Shown: positions 1 to 9,841 of the stretch, in pieces
How positions within the stretch are numbered: the first letter of the stretch is position 1
Layout of the letters: each line of letters starts with the position of its first letter
Source: an uncultured Pelagibacteraceae bacterium
GTDB lineage: Bacteria > Pseudomonadota > Alphaproteobacteria > Pelagibacterales > Pelagibacteraceae
Direction of reading: 5' to 3'
Length of the DNA: 33,249 nt
Assembly: GCA_902573865.1 (NCBI GenBank)
Contig: CACGLI010000009.1
Span: 1-33,249 of the forward strand
The notes under the pieces: generated by a model
What the model saw: the letters and a program-made list of their open reading frames with translations, nothing else
What the model was told of the DNA's origin: nothing
The model's database searches: none
Program-made: the position numbers and the translations under genes

Positions 1-373
1 ATGATGTAAATGGATTAATTGTAATAAGTATAATTATACCAATCAAAAAGGTAACAATTGATAGAATTGATATCATTTTTAAATTTGAAATTCCAAAAAC
101 TTTTAGAGTTAATAATTCTTTAGTATTGTTTATGGAAACTAAATACCACATAGCAGAAAAGAAAATTATAAATGGAAATATCTTAATAATTATATTCGGA
201 GCCAACATAATTGTAAGGGTTAACGGTAATTGAATTCCAACATTAAGATCCTTAAAAAATTCAATTTCTTGAAATAAATTCAATAAAATTACAACTCCAA
301 AAAAAACTAATGTCATATTTGATAAAATTTTAAGATAGTTTTTGATAATATAATTATAAATTACTTTATTCAT
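1..373 (-). CDS. lptG: LPS export ABC transporter permease LptG (YjgP/YjgQ family), partial, truncated by window edge
   Basis: Reverse-strand reading from ATG at 373 gives MNKVIYNYIIKNYLKILSNMTLVFFGVVILLNLFQEIEFFKDL..., a YjgP/YjgQ-like membrane N-terminus. It directly follows lptF with a TAATG stop/start overlap. Confidence 0.75.
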   Translation of the reverse strand, partial: MNKVIYNYIIKNYLKILSNMTLVFFGVVILLNLFQEIEFFKDLNVGIQLPLTLTIMLAPNIIIKIFPFIIFFSAMWYLVSINNTKELLTLKVFGISNLKMISILSIVTFLIGIIILITINPFTS

Positions 374-1518
374 TAATTTAATTCTCTATTAGATTTAAAA
401 ATTAACATTATATAAATTAATGGCAGTGAAATTAATGGAAATAAAAAATATAACAAGGTATTAAATTTTGAATTGCCTGTGTATCTTAAAAAGATTTCAG
501 CCAATATCAATATTATGAACCCTGAAAACCCAACTGAAAAGGTATTAATCATTCTTTTCTTTTTCTTTAAATTTGAAACTAACAATAAGCAAGTTATTAA
601 AGAAACTAGTGGAATATATAACGGCATACCAATTCTTCTTGAGATATTTTGAAATACTTCTTTTTCTCCATCTTGAAACTTACATTCATCCGACAAATAA
701 TTTTTTGAAAAAAGATAAGAGTTTTCTAAACAACTTAATAAACTTAAAGTTGAAGTTTCTTGCATTTTTGGTTCAGAAATAGTTCTAGTAGAAATATTGT
801 CTAAAAATAAAACAGTTTTTTCAAATCCAATATTATTTAATTTCCCTTTATTATTGATGGATTGAATTATACCATTTTCTAATATTAAAGATTTTCCCTG
901 AAGAGAACCTTTTTTTGCAAAAATACTTAAATTAGAAGCATTACTTTCGTTACTTAATAAAGATTGAAAAGTATTTGACTCATCTCTTATAAAAATTGTT
1001 TCCAATTCATTTTCAGAATTGATTTTTTCTACAAACACTGTTGTTTTTTTAAGTGAGTCACTAAAATTATTCGCTTTAACTAGAATATTAAACGAAGAGA
1101 CAGTTGACTCTTTTACTAAAAATCTAGATTTATTTAAAGCAATTGGTGTTATAAAAACAGAAAAAATTAAATGCACAATAAGAACAAAAAAAGAAACAAA
1201 AAATATCAGATTGATTATTTTTATTTTTTTTATTCCAGAAGTCCATAAAATTATAAGTTCATTTTGCTTTTCAAATTTTAGGATTGATAAATTTAAGGCT
1301 AATAAAAAGGAAAGAGGTATAAATTTCGTTAAAATATTAGTAATATTTAAAGCACTAAAATATAAATATGTTTTTAAAGAATGTCCGTCATCAACTATTA
1401 ATTCTAAGAAATTTACAGATCTTACAGTCCAAGCAATGATAGAAAAAGCAAATAAAATTGTTACAAATGACTTGAAAATCTCTTCAAGAAAATAGCTATA
1501 AATTTTGTTTTTAACCAT
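373..1518 (-). CDS. lptF: LPS export ABC transporter permease LptF (YjgP/YjgQ family)
   Basis: 381 aa with TM segments at both ends and a periplasmic middle; motifs such as 'FIPLSFLLALNLSILKFEKQNELIILWTSGIKK'. Paired with lptG. Confidence 0.8.
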   Translation of the reverse strand: MVKNKIYSYFLEEIFKSFVTILFAFSIIAWTVRSVNFLELIVDDGHSLKTYLYFSALNITNILTKFIPLSFLLALNLSILKFEKQNELIILWTSGIKKIKIINLIFFVSFFVLIVHLIFSVFITPIALNKSRFLVKESTVSSFNILVKANNFSDSLKKTTVFVEKINSENELETIFIRDESNTFQSLLSNESNASNLSIFAKKGSLQGKSLILENGIIQSINNKGKLNNIGFEKTVLFLDNISTRTISEPKMQETSTLSLLSCLENSYLFSKNYLSDECKFQDGEKEVFQNISRRIGMPLYIPLVSLITCLLLVSNLKKKKRMINTFSVGFSGFIILILAEIFLRYTGNSKFNTLLYFLFPLISLPLIYIMLIFKSNRELN

Positions 1519-1534
1519 GAGAATTTGTTGTATA

Positions 1535-1563
1535 TAAATAATGCAACTTTAATAAAAACTCAA
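1535..1563 (-). promoter_or_regulatory. Candidate sigma70-type promoter for lptFG
   Basis: On the minus strand: TTGAGT - 17 nt - TATTTA, upstream of the lptF ATG. Confidence 0.35.
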
Positions 1564-1594
1564 CCTATGATAGTACAGTGTGCTTATTATTCAA

Positions 1595-1623
1595 TTGAAA
1601 TATGATATATTAGAACATATATA
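1595..1623 (+). promoter_or_regulatory. Candidate sigma70-type promoter for pepA
   Basis: TTGAAA (1595-1600) - 17 nt - TATATA (1618-1623), 27 nt upstream of the pepA ATG. Confidence 0.45.
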
Positions 1624-1649
1624 CCCTAAAACTGGTTTAAATTTAACTT

Positions 1650-3110
1650 ATGCCTATAAAAATTAATCATTTAAAAAAGATAACACAAAAATCATCCTCT
1701 AATATTGTTCTGTTTTCTAATGACAAGTTTCATAACGGAAGTTTAAAAAAATACCTATCATCGTCTGAGTTTTCTTATATAGGAGATTTGTTAAAAACAA
1801 GTGATTTAAAAAAAAATTTGTTAGTTTTTGAAGTAAGTTCCAAAAAAAAAATTGTGCTAATCTCAATTAAAAATAATTCAAAATTATCGGATATAGAAAA
1901 ATTAGGTGCCGAGTTTTATGGTAGAGTAAATTTTGGTAAAAATAATGAGTACTTAGTTTACTCTGATAGTTTAGTTGGCAACAATAAAAATTTCATAGGT
2001 CATTTTCTCCATGGTTTAAAACTTAAATCGTACGAATTTAAAAGATATAAGTCAAAAAAAGACTCAAGGCTTATTACGATTAATGTTTATGGTAAAAAAA
2101 ATGCAGTTTCGAATAAAGATCAAATAAAATTTAAAGCTCTTGAGGAAGGAACTTTTTATGCGAGGGATTTAGTATCGGAGCCAGGTAATATTCTACATCC
2201 AGACGAATACGCAAAGAGATTAAATTCCCTTAAAAAGTTTGGATTGAAAGTAACAATTTTTGATCAAAAAAAATTAAAAAAGCTTGGCATGCACGCTTTA
2301 CTTGGTGTTGGCCAAGGAAGTGTCAGAGGTTCATATTTGGTATCTTTAGAATGGAACGGATCTAAAAACAATTCTAAACCACTAGCTTTCGTAGGAAAAG
2401 GTGTTTGTTTTGATACTGGCGGGTATTCATTAAAACCAGCAAGGTTTATGGAAGATATGACTTATGACATGGCAGGATCTGCTGCCGTAGTAGGTTTAAT
2501 GAAAAATCTTGCTTTAAGAAAAGCTAGAGTTAATGCTGTTGGAGTAGTGGGCTTGGTAGAAAATATGGTAAGTGGAAACGCACAAAGACCAGGTGATATT
2601 GTAAAATCATACTCTGGAAAAACAATTGAAGTTTTAAATACAGACGCAGAAGGAAGATTAGTTTTGGCTGACGCCATTACCTACACTGAAAAAAAATATA
2701 AACCAAAATTTATCATTGACTTGGCAACATTGACAGGAGCTATTATAGTATCATTGGGATCAGAATATGCTGGACTTTTCTCAAATGATGATAAACTCTC
2801 TAAATTAATTTCAATTGCTGGTAAAAAAGTTGAAGAAAAAATTTGGAGAATGCCACTCCATAAAAATTATGATAAACTCATAAATTCCAAAAATGCCGAC
2901 ATGCAAAATATTAATTATGTTGGAGGCGCAGGTTCAACTACAGCAGCCCAATTTTTGCAAAGATTCATCATTAATAAAACTCCTTGGGCTCATTTAGATA
3001 TTGCTGGAATGGCTTTCTCAAAATATGGAGGAGCATTAAACTCTGGAGGAGCGACTGGTTTCGGTGTTAGATTGTTGAATCAACTCATAGAAGAGAACTA
3101 TGAGCAATAG
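1650..3110 (+). CDS. pepA: Leucyl aminopeptidase (M17 family)
   Basis: 486 aa with the M17 signature NTDAEGRL and 'GKGVCFDTGGYSLKPARFMEDMTYDMAGSAAV'. Confidence 0.95.
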   Translation: MPIKINHLKKITQKSSSNIVLFSNDKFHNGSLKKYLSSSEFSYIGDLLKTSDLKKNLLVFEVSSKKKIVLISIKNNSKLSDIEKLGAEFYGRVNFGKNNEYLVYSDSLVGNNKNFIGHFLHGLKLKSYEFKRYKSKKDSRLITINVYGKKNAVSNKDQIKFKALEEGTFYARDLVSEPGNILHPDEYAKRLNSLKKFGLKVTIFDQKKLKKLGMHALLGVGQGSVRGSYLVSLEWNGSKNNSKPLAFVGKGVCFDTGGYSLKPARFMEDMTYDMAGSAAVVGLMKNLALRKARVNAVGVVGLVENMVSGNAQRPGDIVKSYSGKTIEVLNTDAEGRLVLADAITYTEKKYKPKFIIDLATLTGAIIVSLGSEYAGLFSNDDKLSKLISIAGKKVEEKIWRMPLHKNYDKLINSKNADMQNINYVGGAGSTTAAQFLQRFIINKTPWAHLDIAGMAFSKYGGALNSGGATGFGVRLLNQLIEENYEQ

Positions 3111-3507
3111 TGAACAAACTCTATCGATAATTAAACCAGATGCAGTCGAAAGAAACCTAGAGAGTAATATTGTTGATATTTTCACTAAATCTGGTCTTCA
3201 AATTGTAAATAAAAAAAAAATTCACATTTCAAAAGATGAGGCGTCAAGTTTTTATGAGGTGCATCAATCTAAACCTTTTTTTAACGATCTTTGTAATTAT
3301 TTGTCCTCAGGTCCAATAATAGTGATGATACTTAAAGGAGAAAATGCAGTAAAAAAAAATAGAGAGATTATGGGGTCAACAGACCCAAAAATGGCCGCAC
3401 CGGGCACAATTAGAAAATTATACGGTATTTCAATAGATAAAAATTCTGTCCATGGGTCAGACTCTTTAGACAATGCAAAAAAAGAAATAAAATTTTTCTT
3501 TGAATAA
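3100..3507 (+). CDS. ndk: Nucleoside diphosphate kinase
   Basis: 135 aa; 'TLSIIKPDAVERN', 'GSTDPKMAAPGTIRKLYG', 'NSVHGSDSLDNAKKEI' (active-site His motif). Confidence 0.95.
   Translation: MSNSEQTLSIIKPDAVERNLESNIVDIFTKSGLQIVNKKKIHISKDEASSFYEVHQSKPFFNDLCNYLSSGPIIVMILKGENAVKKNREIMGSTDPKMAAPGTIRKLYGISIDKNSVHGSDSLDNAKKEIKFFFE
3477..3501 (-). terminator. Candidate AU-rich terminator for purMN, embedded in the ndk 3' coding end
   Basis: AAAGAAA (3481-3487)/TTTCTTT (3495-3501) 7-bp stem. Read on the minus strand it is followed by further U residues (antisense of 3480-3477). Confidence 0.3.
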
Positions 3508-3508
3508 A

Positions 3509-4069
3509 CTACTTATTAAAAACTTGAATAATGGCTTGGGAATAAGATGTATGCTCAAGCTTTTGTGTTTTAATTTTTAAAGTTTTTTTATTATCAGATC
3601 CTTTAATATAAAAGAATTTTTTTAAAATAATTTTTCCACCATCTAATTTTTTGCTTACGAAGTGAACTGTACACCCTGTTTTTTTTTCTTTATTTTGTAA
3701 TATCCTTTGATAAGTATTTAATCCTTTAAATTTTGGTAGTAATGACGGGTGAATATTAATTATTTTTTTTCCAAAAACATTTATAAAATTACTAGAAAGA
3801 ATTCGCATAAATCCAGCTAAGCAAATTATTGATATTTTGTGTTGTTTTATTTTATTTAATATTTTGAATTCATCGGAAAGTTTATTATTTTTATAAACAA
3901 GGTATGGAATACCAACCTTTTTTGCAAAAATAACACCCTTAGCTCTAATATTGCTTGTTACAAGAAGTTTTATATTAACTGGAAAATTTTTTTCTTTAGA
4001 ATATTTATATAATGCTTTAAAATTACTTCCTTCACCAGAAATAAAGATACACGCATTTTTTTTTACCAT
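3509..4069 (-). CDS. purN: Phosphoribosylglycinamide formyltransferase
   Basis: 186 aa; 'SGEGSNFKAL', 'AGFMRILSSNFINVFGKKIINIHPSLLPKFKG', 'GCTVHFVSKKLDGGKII'. Confidence 0.93.
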   Translation of the reverse strand: MVKKNACIFISGEGSNFKALYKYSKEKNFPVNIKLLVTSNIRAKGVIFAKKVGIPYLVYKNNKLSDEFKILNKIKQHKISIICLAGFMRILSSNFINVFGKKIINIHPSLLPKFKGLNTYQRILQNKEKKTGCTVHFVSKKLDGGKIILKKFFYIKGSDNKKTLKIKTQKLEHTSYSQAIIQVFNK

Positions 4070-5076
4070 TTTAACTTATTATAAAAATTAATTTTTTTTC
4101 TTTTATTATTTACAATTGTACCAATTATATATGGCTTATATTGTTTAGGAAAAATACTCGATATTCTCTTAACATTCTTTGAGTTAGCGATTAAACAAAA
4201 TCCAACTCCACAATTAAAAGTTTTAAGCATTTCTTTATCACTCACACCAAATTTTTTTAACCATTTAAATACCTTAAGAATTTTAATTTTTGAAAGATCT
4301 ATATTTACACTATATTTTTCTGGGACTGATCTAATAATATTTTCAGTTATACCGCCTCCAGTAATATTTGCAGAAGCATTTATTAATTCCTGTCTGCAAA
4401 GATATACAATCTCTTTGACATAAATTTTAGTAGGTTTTAATAATTCTTTTTTTTGTTTAGAAGACAAATTAATTTTTTTTATTAAATGCCTTACTAACGA
4501 AAATCCATTAGAATGAAGACCAGATGAAGGAATAGCTAAAATTAGATCATTTTTTCTAACTTTATTTTTTGAAATCATTTTCTTTTTTGATACGACACCA
4601 ACAGAAAATCCAGCTAAATCAAATTTATTTTTTTGATAAGTTCCAGGCATTTCTGCAGTTTCTCCACCTATTAAGTTACAACTTGATTTTTTGCATCCAT
4701 TGATAATTCCTTTTAAAATTTTTTTCATTTTAACTAAATTCAATTTTCCTACAGCAATGTAGTCTAAAAAGAATAGAGGTCTAGCACCTTGAACAATTAA
4801 ATCATTTACACACATTGCAACTAAGTCCTCACCGATAGTGTTGTATTTTTTAAATCTGTTTGCCAACTCTAATTTAGTACCAACCCCGTCAGTAGATGAT
4901 ACTAAAATTGGATCTTTGATTTTAAGTTTAGAAATATCATATAATGAGCCGAATGATCCAATATTGTTCAAATTTTTGTCATTTTTTTTTGTTATCTTTT
5001 TAATATGACTCACAAATTTATCAGCAAGCAAGATATTTACACCGCTTTGTTTATAACTATTATAATTTTTTTTCAT
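4063..5076 (-). CDS. purM: Phosphoribosylformylglycinamidine cyclo-ligase
   Basis: 337 aa; 'YKQSGVNI', 'LVSSTDGVGTKLELA', 'DLVAMCVNDLIVQGARPLFFLDYIA', 'GGETAEMPGTY'. Overlaps purN by 7 nt. Confidence 0.95.
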   Translation of the reverse strand: MKKNYNSYKQSGVNILLADKFVSHIKKITKKNDKNLNNIGSFGSLYDISKLKIKDPILVSSTDGVGTKLELANRFKKYNTIGEDLVAMCVNDLIVQGARPLFFLDYIAVGKLNLVKMKKILKGIINGCKKSSCNLIGGETAEMPGTYQKNKFDLAGFSVGVVSKKKMISKNKVRKNDLILAIPSSGLHSNGFSLVRHLIKKINLSSKQKKELLKPTKIYVKEIVYLCRQELINASANITGGGITENIIRSVPEKYSVNIDLSKIKILKVFKWLKKFGVSDKEMLKTFNCGVGFCLIANSKNVKRISSIFPKQYKPYIIGTIVNNKRKKINFYNKLKW

Positions 5077-5100
5077 CCAAAGTACTGATAAATAATATCT

Positions 5101-6156
5101 ATGAAATTTTATAATTTAATAATATTTATAATAATATTTTTTTTAAAAACTGGAAATGTTTTATCAGAAAATACTATTTTTAGTGTTAATAATATTATCA
5201 TAAAGTCTGAGAAGTATAGAAATCATCAAGAGTTTTTAAACCAAGCTTATAGAGAGGGTTTTTATCAATTAATAGAAAGAATCTCATTAAGAAAAGATTA
5301 CAAAAAGCTCAAACAAACCAGTTTAAAAGATATAAAAAATTTAATTTCGCATTTTCAAATACAAAAAATCAGCAATCAAAATCTAATTCAAAAAAGTGTT
5401 AATATTTATTTCGACAAAGAGAGAATTAATAAATTTTTTTTTAAAAATAATTTAACCTATAGTGATTTTATCTCAAAAAAGATTACAATATTGCCAATTC
5501 AATACATCGATAATGATATTAATATTTTTTCAAATAATTATTTTTATGAGAACTGGGTAAAAGATGAAAATGAAATTACCAACTCAATAAAAGTACTAAA
5601 TTACATTTTACCGATAGAAAACTTAGAATTAATAAAAATGATTAATCAATCTAATAAAAATTATGAAAATTTAAAAATTGATGAAATTTTATTAGATTAT
5701 GGAAATCAAGATACAGCTTTAATACATATAAATTTAACAAAAAATAAATCAAAAATTTTTCTACAAACATTTATTTCAGGTAAAAAAATCAATAAGTCTT
5801 TTATAGTTGATAATTTTGGAAATACAAATGATAGAGATTTTTATGATATTATAATAAAAAAATCAAAACAAGAAATTGAAGATATAATAAAGAAAGAAAA
5901 TATTCTTGATTTAAGAACACCAATTTTCTTAAAAATAAATTTTAGGACCAAGAAAGAGAGAGATTTGAAATTTTTCCAAAATGCTATAGGACAAATAAGT
6001 GTCGTAGAAAATTATGAGGTTTCTCAAATTAGTAATAGAGATGTACAAATAAAGATCAAATTTTATGGAAATTTAATGAAGTTTCAAAAATTATTAGAGA
6101 GCAAGGGTATTGATCTTAACATACAAGATAATGAGTGGTCTGGAAAAAGAAGATAA
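5101..6156 (+). CDS. DUF2066-type protein, predicted exported
   Basis: 351 aa with N-terminal signal/TM segment; body 'YREGFYQLIERISLRKDYKKL' and position between purM and hda resemble the alphaproteobacterial DUF2066 family. Family assignment by pattern only. Confidence 0.6.
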   Translation: MKFYNLIIFIIIFFLKTGNVLSENTIFSVNNIIIKSEKYRNHQEFLNQAYREGFYQLIERISLRKDYKKLKQTSLKDIKNLISHFQIQKISNQNLIQKSVNIYFDKERINKFFFKNNLTYSDFISKKITILPIQYIDNDINIFSNNYFYENWVKDENEITNSIKVLNYILPIENLELIKMINQSNKNYENLKIDEILLDYGNQDTALIHINLTKNKSKIFLQTFISGKKINKSFIVDNFGNTNDRDFYDIIIKKSKQEIEDIIKKENILDLRTPIFLKINFRTKKERDLKFFQNAIGQISVVENYEVSQISNRDVQIKIKFYGNLMKFQKLLESKGIDLNIQDNEWSGKRR

Positions 6157-6812
6157 TGAGACAATTGATTTTCAAATTTCCGTTTAAAACAACTTATTTT
6201 GAAAATGATTTTTATGTCTCTAAAAATAATTTTGAAGCATATAAATTAATCGAGAGTTGGCCAGATTGGCCTGACAAATGGATAAATATTTATGGCCCAA
6301 CAGGATGTGGTAAAACTCACTTATCTAAAATACTTGAAAAAAAAATTTACTCTCTAGTTTTAAATGAAAAAGATCTGACAGAAAAAATTTTTCCAAATAT
6401 TTCAAAATTTAAAAGTATCATTATAGATAATCTTAACAAAAATATTGATGAAAAATCTTTTTTTTCATTACTTAATTTTACTAAGCAGCTTGACATAGCA
6501 GTTTTAATTTTAACACAAATTCCATTAAAAGATTTTGATATTAATCTAGTAGACTTAAAATCTAGATTGAACAGTTTCATATCCTTTGGAATTGATTTGC
6601 CCACAGACGAACTTTTAAAGGTGATTATTTCAAAATCTTTCTCAGATAAACAGATCACCATTACTGATAAAAACTTAAATTATATTGTTAATAATATTGA
6701 AAGATCTTACGAAAAAGTCTTTAAATTTATAAAAGATATTGATGATCTCTCTTTATCCTCTGGAAAAGCTATTAATATTAATTTAATAAAAAAAGTATTA
6801 TCAAATGAATAA
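6156..6812 (+). CDS. hda: DnaA-like AAA+ protein, Hda/HdaA-type regulator of DnaA
   Basis: Most likely start is ATG 6156, overlapping the previous stop (TAATG), rather than 6135 in the ORF track. 'FVSK..FEAYKLIESWPDWPDKWINIYGPTGCGKTHL' and a DnaA-like AAA+ fold. Confidence 0.75.
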   Translation: MRQLIFKFPFKTTYFENDFYVSKNNFEAYKLIESWPDWPDKWINIYGPTGCGKTHLSKILEKKIYSLVLNEKDLTEKIFPNISKFKSIIIDNLNKNIDEKSFFSLLNFTKQLDIAVLILTQIPLKDFDINLVDLKSRLNSFISFGIDLPTDELLKVIISKSFSDKQITITDKNLNYIVNNIERSYEKVFKFIKDIDDLSLSSGKAININLIKKVLSNE

Positions 6813-8592
6813 ATATAGAACACATAATTGCTCTGAACTAACTGAAAATGAAATTGGTAAAGAAGTAAAGTTATCCGGATGGCTGCATAGAAAAAGAGAT
6901 CACGGAAACTTACTTTTTATAGATTTAAGAGATCATTATGGTTTAACTCAATGCGTTATAGAAAATAAAAACAATTACTTTTCGATTATAGAAAATTTAA
7001 AACCTGAGTCAGTCATAACTGTTTCAGGAAAAGTTATTAAAAGAGAAAAGGGAACTGAAAATTTAGAATTAAAAACAGGAAAGATCGAAATTAGCATAAT
7101 ATCAATTGAAGTATTATCTGAGTCAAGAGATCTTCCAATGCCAGTTTTCGGAGAACAAAATTATCCTGAGGATATAAGACTAAAATATAGATTTCTTGAT
7201 CTTAGAAGAAATGAAATGCATAAAAATATTATTTTAAGATCGAATATCATTTCATTTATAAGATCAGAGATGATTAAATTAGGTTTTTTAGAATATCAAA
7301 CGCCAATTTTAACTTCTTCTAGTCCTGAAGGTGCAAGAGATTTTTTAGTTCCTAGTCGTTTAAATCCAGGAAAATTTTATGCTCTTCCTCAAGCTCCTCA
7401 GCAATTTAAACAATTAATTATGGTTTCAGGTTTTGATAAATATTTTCAAATAGCTCCTTGTTTTAGAGACGAAGACGCTAGAGCTGATAGGAGTCCAGGT
7501 GAGTTTTATCAGCTTGATCTTGAGATGTCATTTGTTGAACAAGAAGATGTATTCAAGGTCGTTGAAAAATTACTTTTAAATTTATTTAAAAAATTCTCTA
7601 AAAAGAAAATTGCAAATGATAGATTTCCGAGAATAACCTTTCATAACTCCATGTTAAAATATGGAACTGATAAACCAGATTTGAGAAATCCTCTAATAAT
7701 TAATGATATTACCAATATCTTTGAACGTGATGATGTTACTTTTGATATATTCAAAAAAAGTGTCAAAAAGGGTTCTGTTGTAAGATGTATCGTTACAAAA
7801 AACACAAAGGATAAGCCAAGAAGTTTTTTTGACAATATAGATAAATGGGCTAAAGAACAAGGAGCTTCGGGATTAGCCTATTTTACGATTGAACAAGTTG
7901 GTAAAATATCTGCTAAAGGACCTGTTGGTAAATTTTTCAGCGAGGAGTCTCTTAAAGAAATAATGAAAATTTGTAACGCAAAAATTGGTGATAGTATATT
8001 TTTTTCGTGCGGAAGTAAAAATAATGTTGAAAAAATTCTCTCAATCGCAAGAAACAAGCTCGGAACTGATCTAGGTTTAATTAATGATAAGGAGTTCTCT
8101 TTTTGTTGGATAATTGATTATCCAATGTTTGAGACTGATGAGCTTTCAGGTAAAATTAAATTTAGTCACAATCCTTTTTCAATGCCTCAAGGAGATGTAA
8201 AAAAATTAAATTTTTCAAATCCATTGGAAATTAAAGCTTACCAATACGACATAGTATGTAATGGTGTAGAACTTTCATCAGGAGCTATAAGAAATCACAT
8301 ACCAGAATTAATGTATAAATTATTTGAAATTGCTGGCTACAGCAAAAACCAGGTAGATGAAAAATTCAGCGGCATGATAAATGCGTTAAGTTACGGTGCA
8401 CCACCTCATGGAGGAATAGCACCTGGTATTGATAGAATTATCATGTTGTTGGCTAATGAAAAAAATATTAGGGAAGTAACACTATTTCCAATGAATCAAA
8501 ATGCACAAGATTTGATGATGGGTGCACCAAGCGAGATAGAAATTTCACAATTAAAAGAACTTCAAATTAAACTGGATAAAAAAAAAAATTAG
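6805..8592 (+). CDS. aspS: Aspartyl-tRNA synthetase
   Basis: 595 aa; '[24 protein letters not shown]', '[25 protein letters not shown]', '[19 protein letters not shown]'. Confidence 0.96.
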   Translation: MNKYRTHNCSELTENEIGKEVKLSGWLHRKRDHGNLLFIDLRDHYGLTQCVIENKNNYFSIIENLKPESVITVSGKVIKREKGTENLELKTGKIEISIISIEVLSESRDLPMPVFGEQNYPEDIRLKYRFLDLRRNEMHKNIILRSNIISFIRSEMIKLGFLEYQTPILTSSSPEGARDFLVPSRLNPGKFYALPQAPQQFKQLIMVSGFDKYFQIAPCFRDEDARADRSPGEFYQLDLEMSFVEQEDVFKVVEKLLLNLFKKFSKKKIANDRFPRITFHNSMLKYGTDKPDLRNPLIINDITNIFERDDVTFDIFKKSVKKGSVVRCIVTKNTKDKPRSFFDNIDKWAKEQGASGLAYFTIEQVGKISAKGPVGKFFSEESLKEIMKICNAKIGDSIFFSCGSKNNVEKILSIARNKLGTDLGLINDKEFSFCWIIDYPMFETDELSGKIKFSHNPFSMPQGDVKKLNFSNPLEIKAYQYDIVCNGVELSSGAIRNHIPELMYKLFEIAGYSKNQVDEKFSGMINALSYGAPPHGGIAPGIDRIIMLLANEKNIREVTLFPMNQNAQDLMMGAPSEIEISQLKELQIKLDKKKN

Positions 8593-8598
8593 TTTTTT
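8578..8598 (-). terminator. Candidate A/U hairpin with U-tract downstream of the NrdJ-C-like gene, embedded in the aspS 3' coding end
   Basis: A11 run (8578-8588), TTAG loop, T6 (8593-8598). Minus-strand RNA is AAAAAA-CUAA-UUUUUUUUUUU. Confidence 0.25.
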
Positions 8599-9416
8599 GA
8601 TTTAAGATTTATTCTTATATCACTTAAATCAACTAATTTTTCCTCATAATTACTTCTTACAAAACCCTTAGATGTAATGTCTTTAACAACTTTTAAGAAT
8701 TTGTCATCTTCTTGCAAAGTTTGTTGATCAGATGTTTTTGCTATAGTTGGTGTATGAGCTAATGTTTCTTTTCCTAGATATGATATAGCTAATTCTCTAA
8801 AAACATAATCAAGTATAGAGGTGGCACTGAGTATTCGGTCGTTTCCATCAACTTTGCCAGAAGGTTCAAATTTTGTATCAATGAAAGCATCCACATACTC
8901 TTCTAATGGCACACCATATTGCAGACCCAATGAAATAGCTATTGCAAAATTATTCATCAATGCTTTAACAAGTTCTCCTTCTTTATTGGTATCAATAAAG
9001 ATTTCACCGATTTTTCCATCATTATATTCGCCTGTGTGTAAATAAATTTTGTGCTCTCCTATGGATGCTTTTTGAATATATCCTTTTCTTCTATCAGGCA
9101 TTTTAAATCTTTCACCATTTTGACTGTTATATTTGGAAACTGTATCAGTGACTTTTTTTGCCACATTTTTATTATTAGTTGTAAATTTACTATTTTCTAA
9201 AGTTAACTTACTTGTATTTTCAATTTTATCGTGTTTTGAAGATTTTTTATCTCCAGTTTTTTTTGTTTTTCTATTATTTAATTTGACTTCAATGACCTCA
9301 ACTTTTCCGTCATTTCTTTTGTCTATTTGAGATAATTCATGCTCATTAATGTCGTCAAGCTCGTGTATAGTCTTAAAAGTGCAAGTGTAATATGTTTCAA
9401 CAATAAATTTTTTCAT
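8589..9416 (-). CDS. Stand-alone protein homologous to the C-terminal domain of adenosylcobalamin-dependent ribonucleotide reductase (NrdJ), without the catalytic domain
   Basis: 275 aa; '[112 protein letters not shown]' matches the recalled C-terminal region of alphaproteobacterial NrdJ. No barrel domain or C-terminal CxxC arm. Confidence 0.8.
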   Translation of the reverse strand: MKKFIVETYYTCTFKTIHELDDINEHELSQIDKRNDGKVEVIEVKLNNRKTKKTGDKKSSKHDKIENTSKLTLENSKFTTNNKNVAKKVTDTVSKYNSQNGERFKMPDRRKGYIQKASIGEHKIYLHTGEYNDGKIGEIFIDTNKEGELVKALMNNFAIAISLGLQYGVPLEEYVDAFIDTKFEPSGKVDGNDRILSATSILDYVFRELAISYLGKETLAHTPTIAKTSDQQTLQEDDKFLKVVKDITSKGFVRSNYEEKLVDLSDIRINLKSKN

Positions 9417-9490
9417 GTAAAAGGAATCCTATTTAATGTATATCTTAAAAATAAATAAGAATAATACACTTTTTTGGTGTGTGGATTTAA

Positions 9491-9841
9491 ATGATTAATC
9501 AAATTTTTACATGGTGGAATAGACAGACGGTTGGGACATTTTTAAAAACCCTTTTCACTGGAAAATTGGTCGGAAAAGATCAATTTGGAAATAAGTATTA
9601 TCAAAACAAACGAAATGAGAGATGGGTGATTTATGCAGCAGACATAGAGGCCTCTAAAATTACTTCCGAGTGGTTTATGTGGATGCACCATATGACTGAC
9701 AAGCCACCTTTAGAAAATAAAAAGTCATATTTTTGGCAAAAAAAACATTTAGAAAATTTAACTGGAACAGAAAATGCATATAAGCCTAATAAAATACAAA
9801 AAGATGATAACTTCAAAAAATATAATGTTTGGAAAGAGTAA
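9491..9841 (+). CDS. NADH:ubiquinone oxidoreductase accessory subunit, NDUFA12 (B17.2) family
   Basis: 116 aa; 'TLFTGKLVGKDQFGNKYYQNK....RWVIYAADIEASKITSEWFMWMHHMTDKPP' is characteristic of the NDUFA12 family. Confidence 0.9.
   Translation: MINQIFTWWNRQTVGTFLKTLFTGKLVGKDQFGNKYYQNKRNERWVIYAADIEASKITSEWFMWMHHMTDKPPLENKKSYFWQKKHLENLTGTENAYKPNKIQKDDNFKKYNVWKE

Noticed and set aside
1019-1495. 158-aa plus-strand ORF antisense to lptF
   Set aside because: Low-complexity Lys/Ile/Phe product with no recognisable motif; fully explained by lptF on the opposite strand, which has clear family features.
6347-6661. 104-aa minus-strand ORF within hda
   Set aside because: Antisense shadow ORF of a recognised gene. 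The same reasoning applies to the other short ORFs nested inside CDSs (573-782, 2462-2677, 7641-7835, 8821-9045, 9133-9330, 9631-9816, 11205-11435, 11699-11926, 17100-17336, 18559-18789, 20096-20356, 20822-21037, 23094-23321, 24949-25161, 26394-26636, 29362-29547, 30668-30862).
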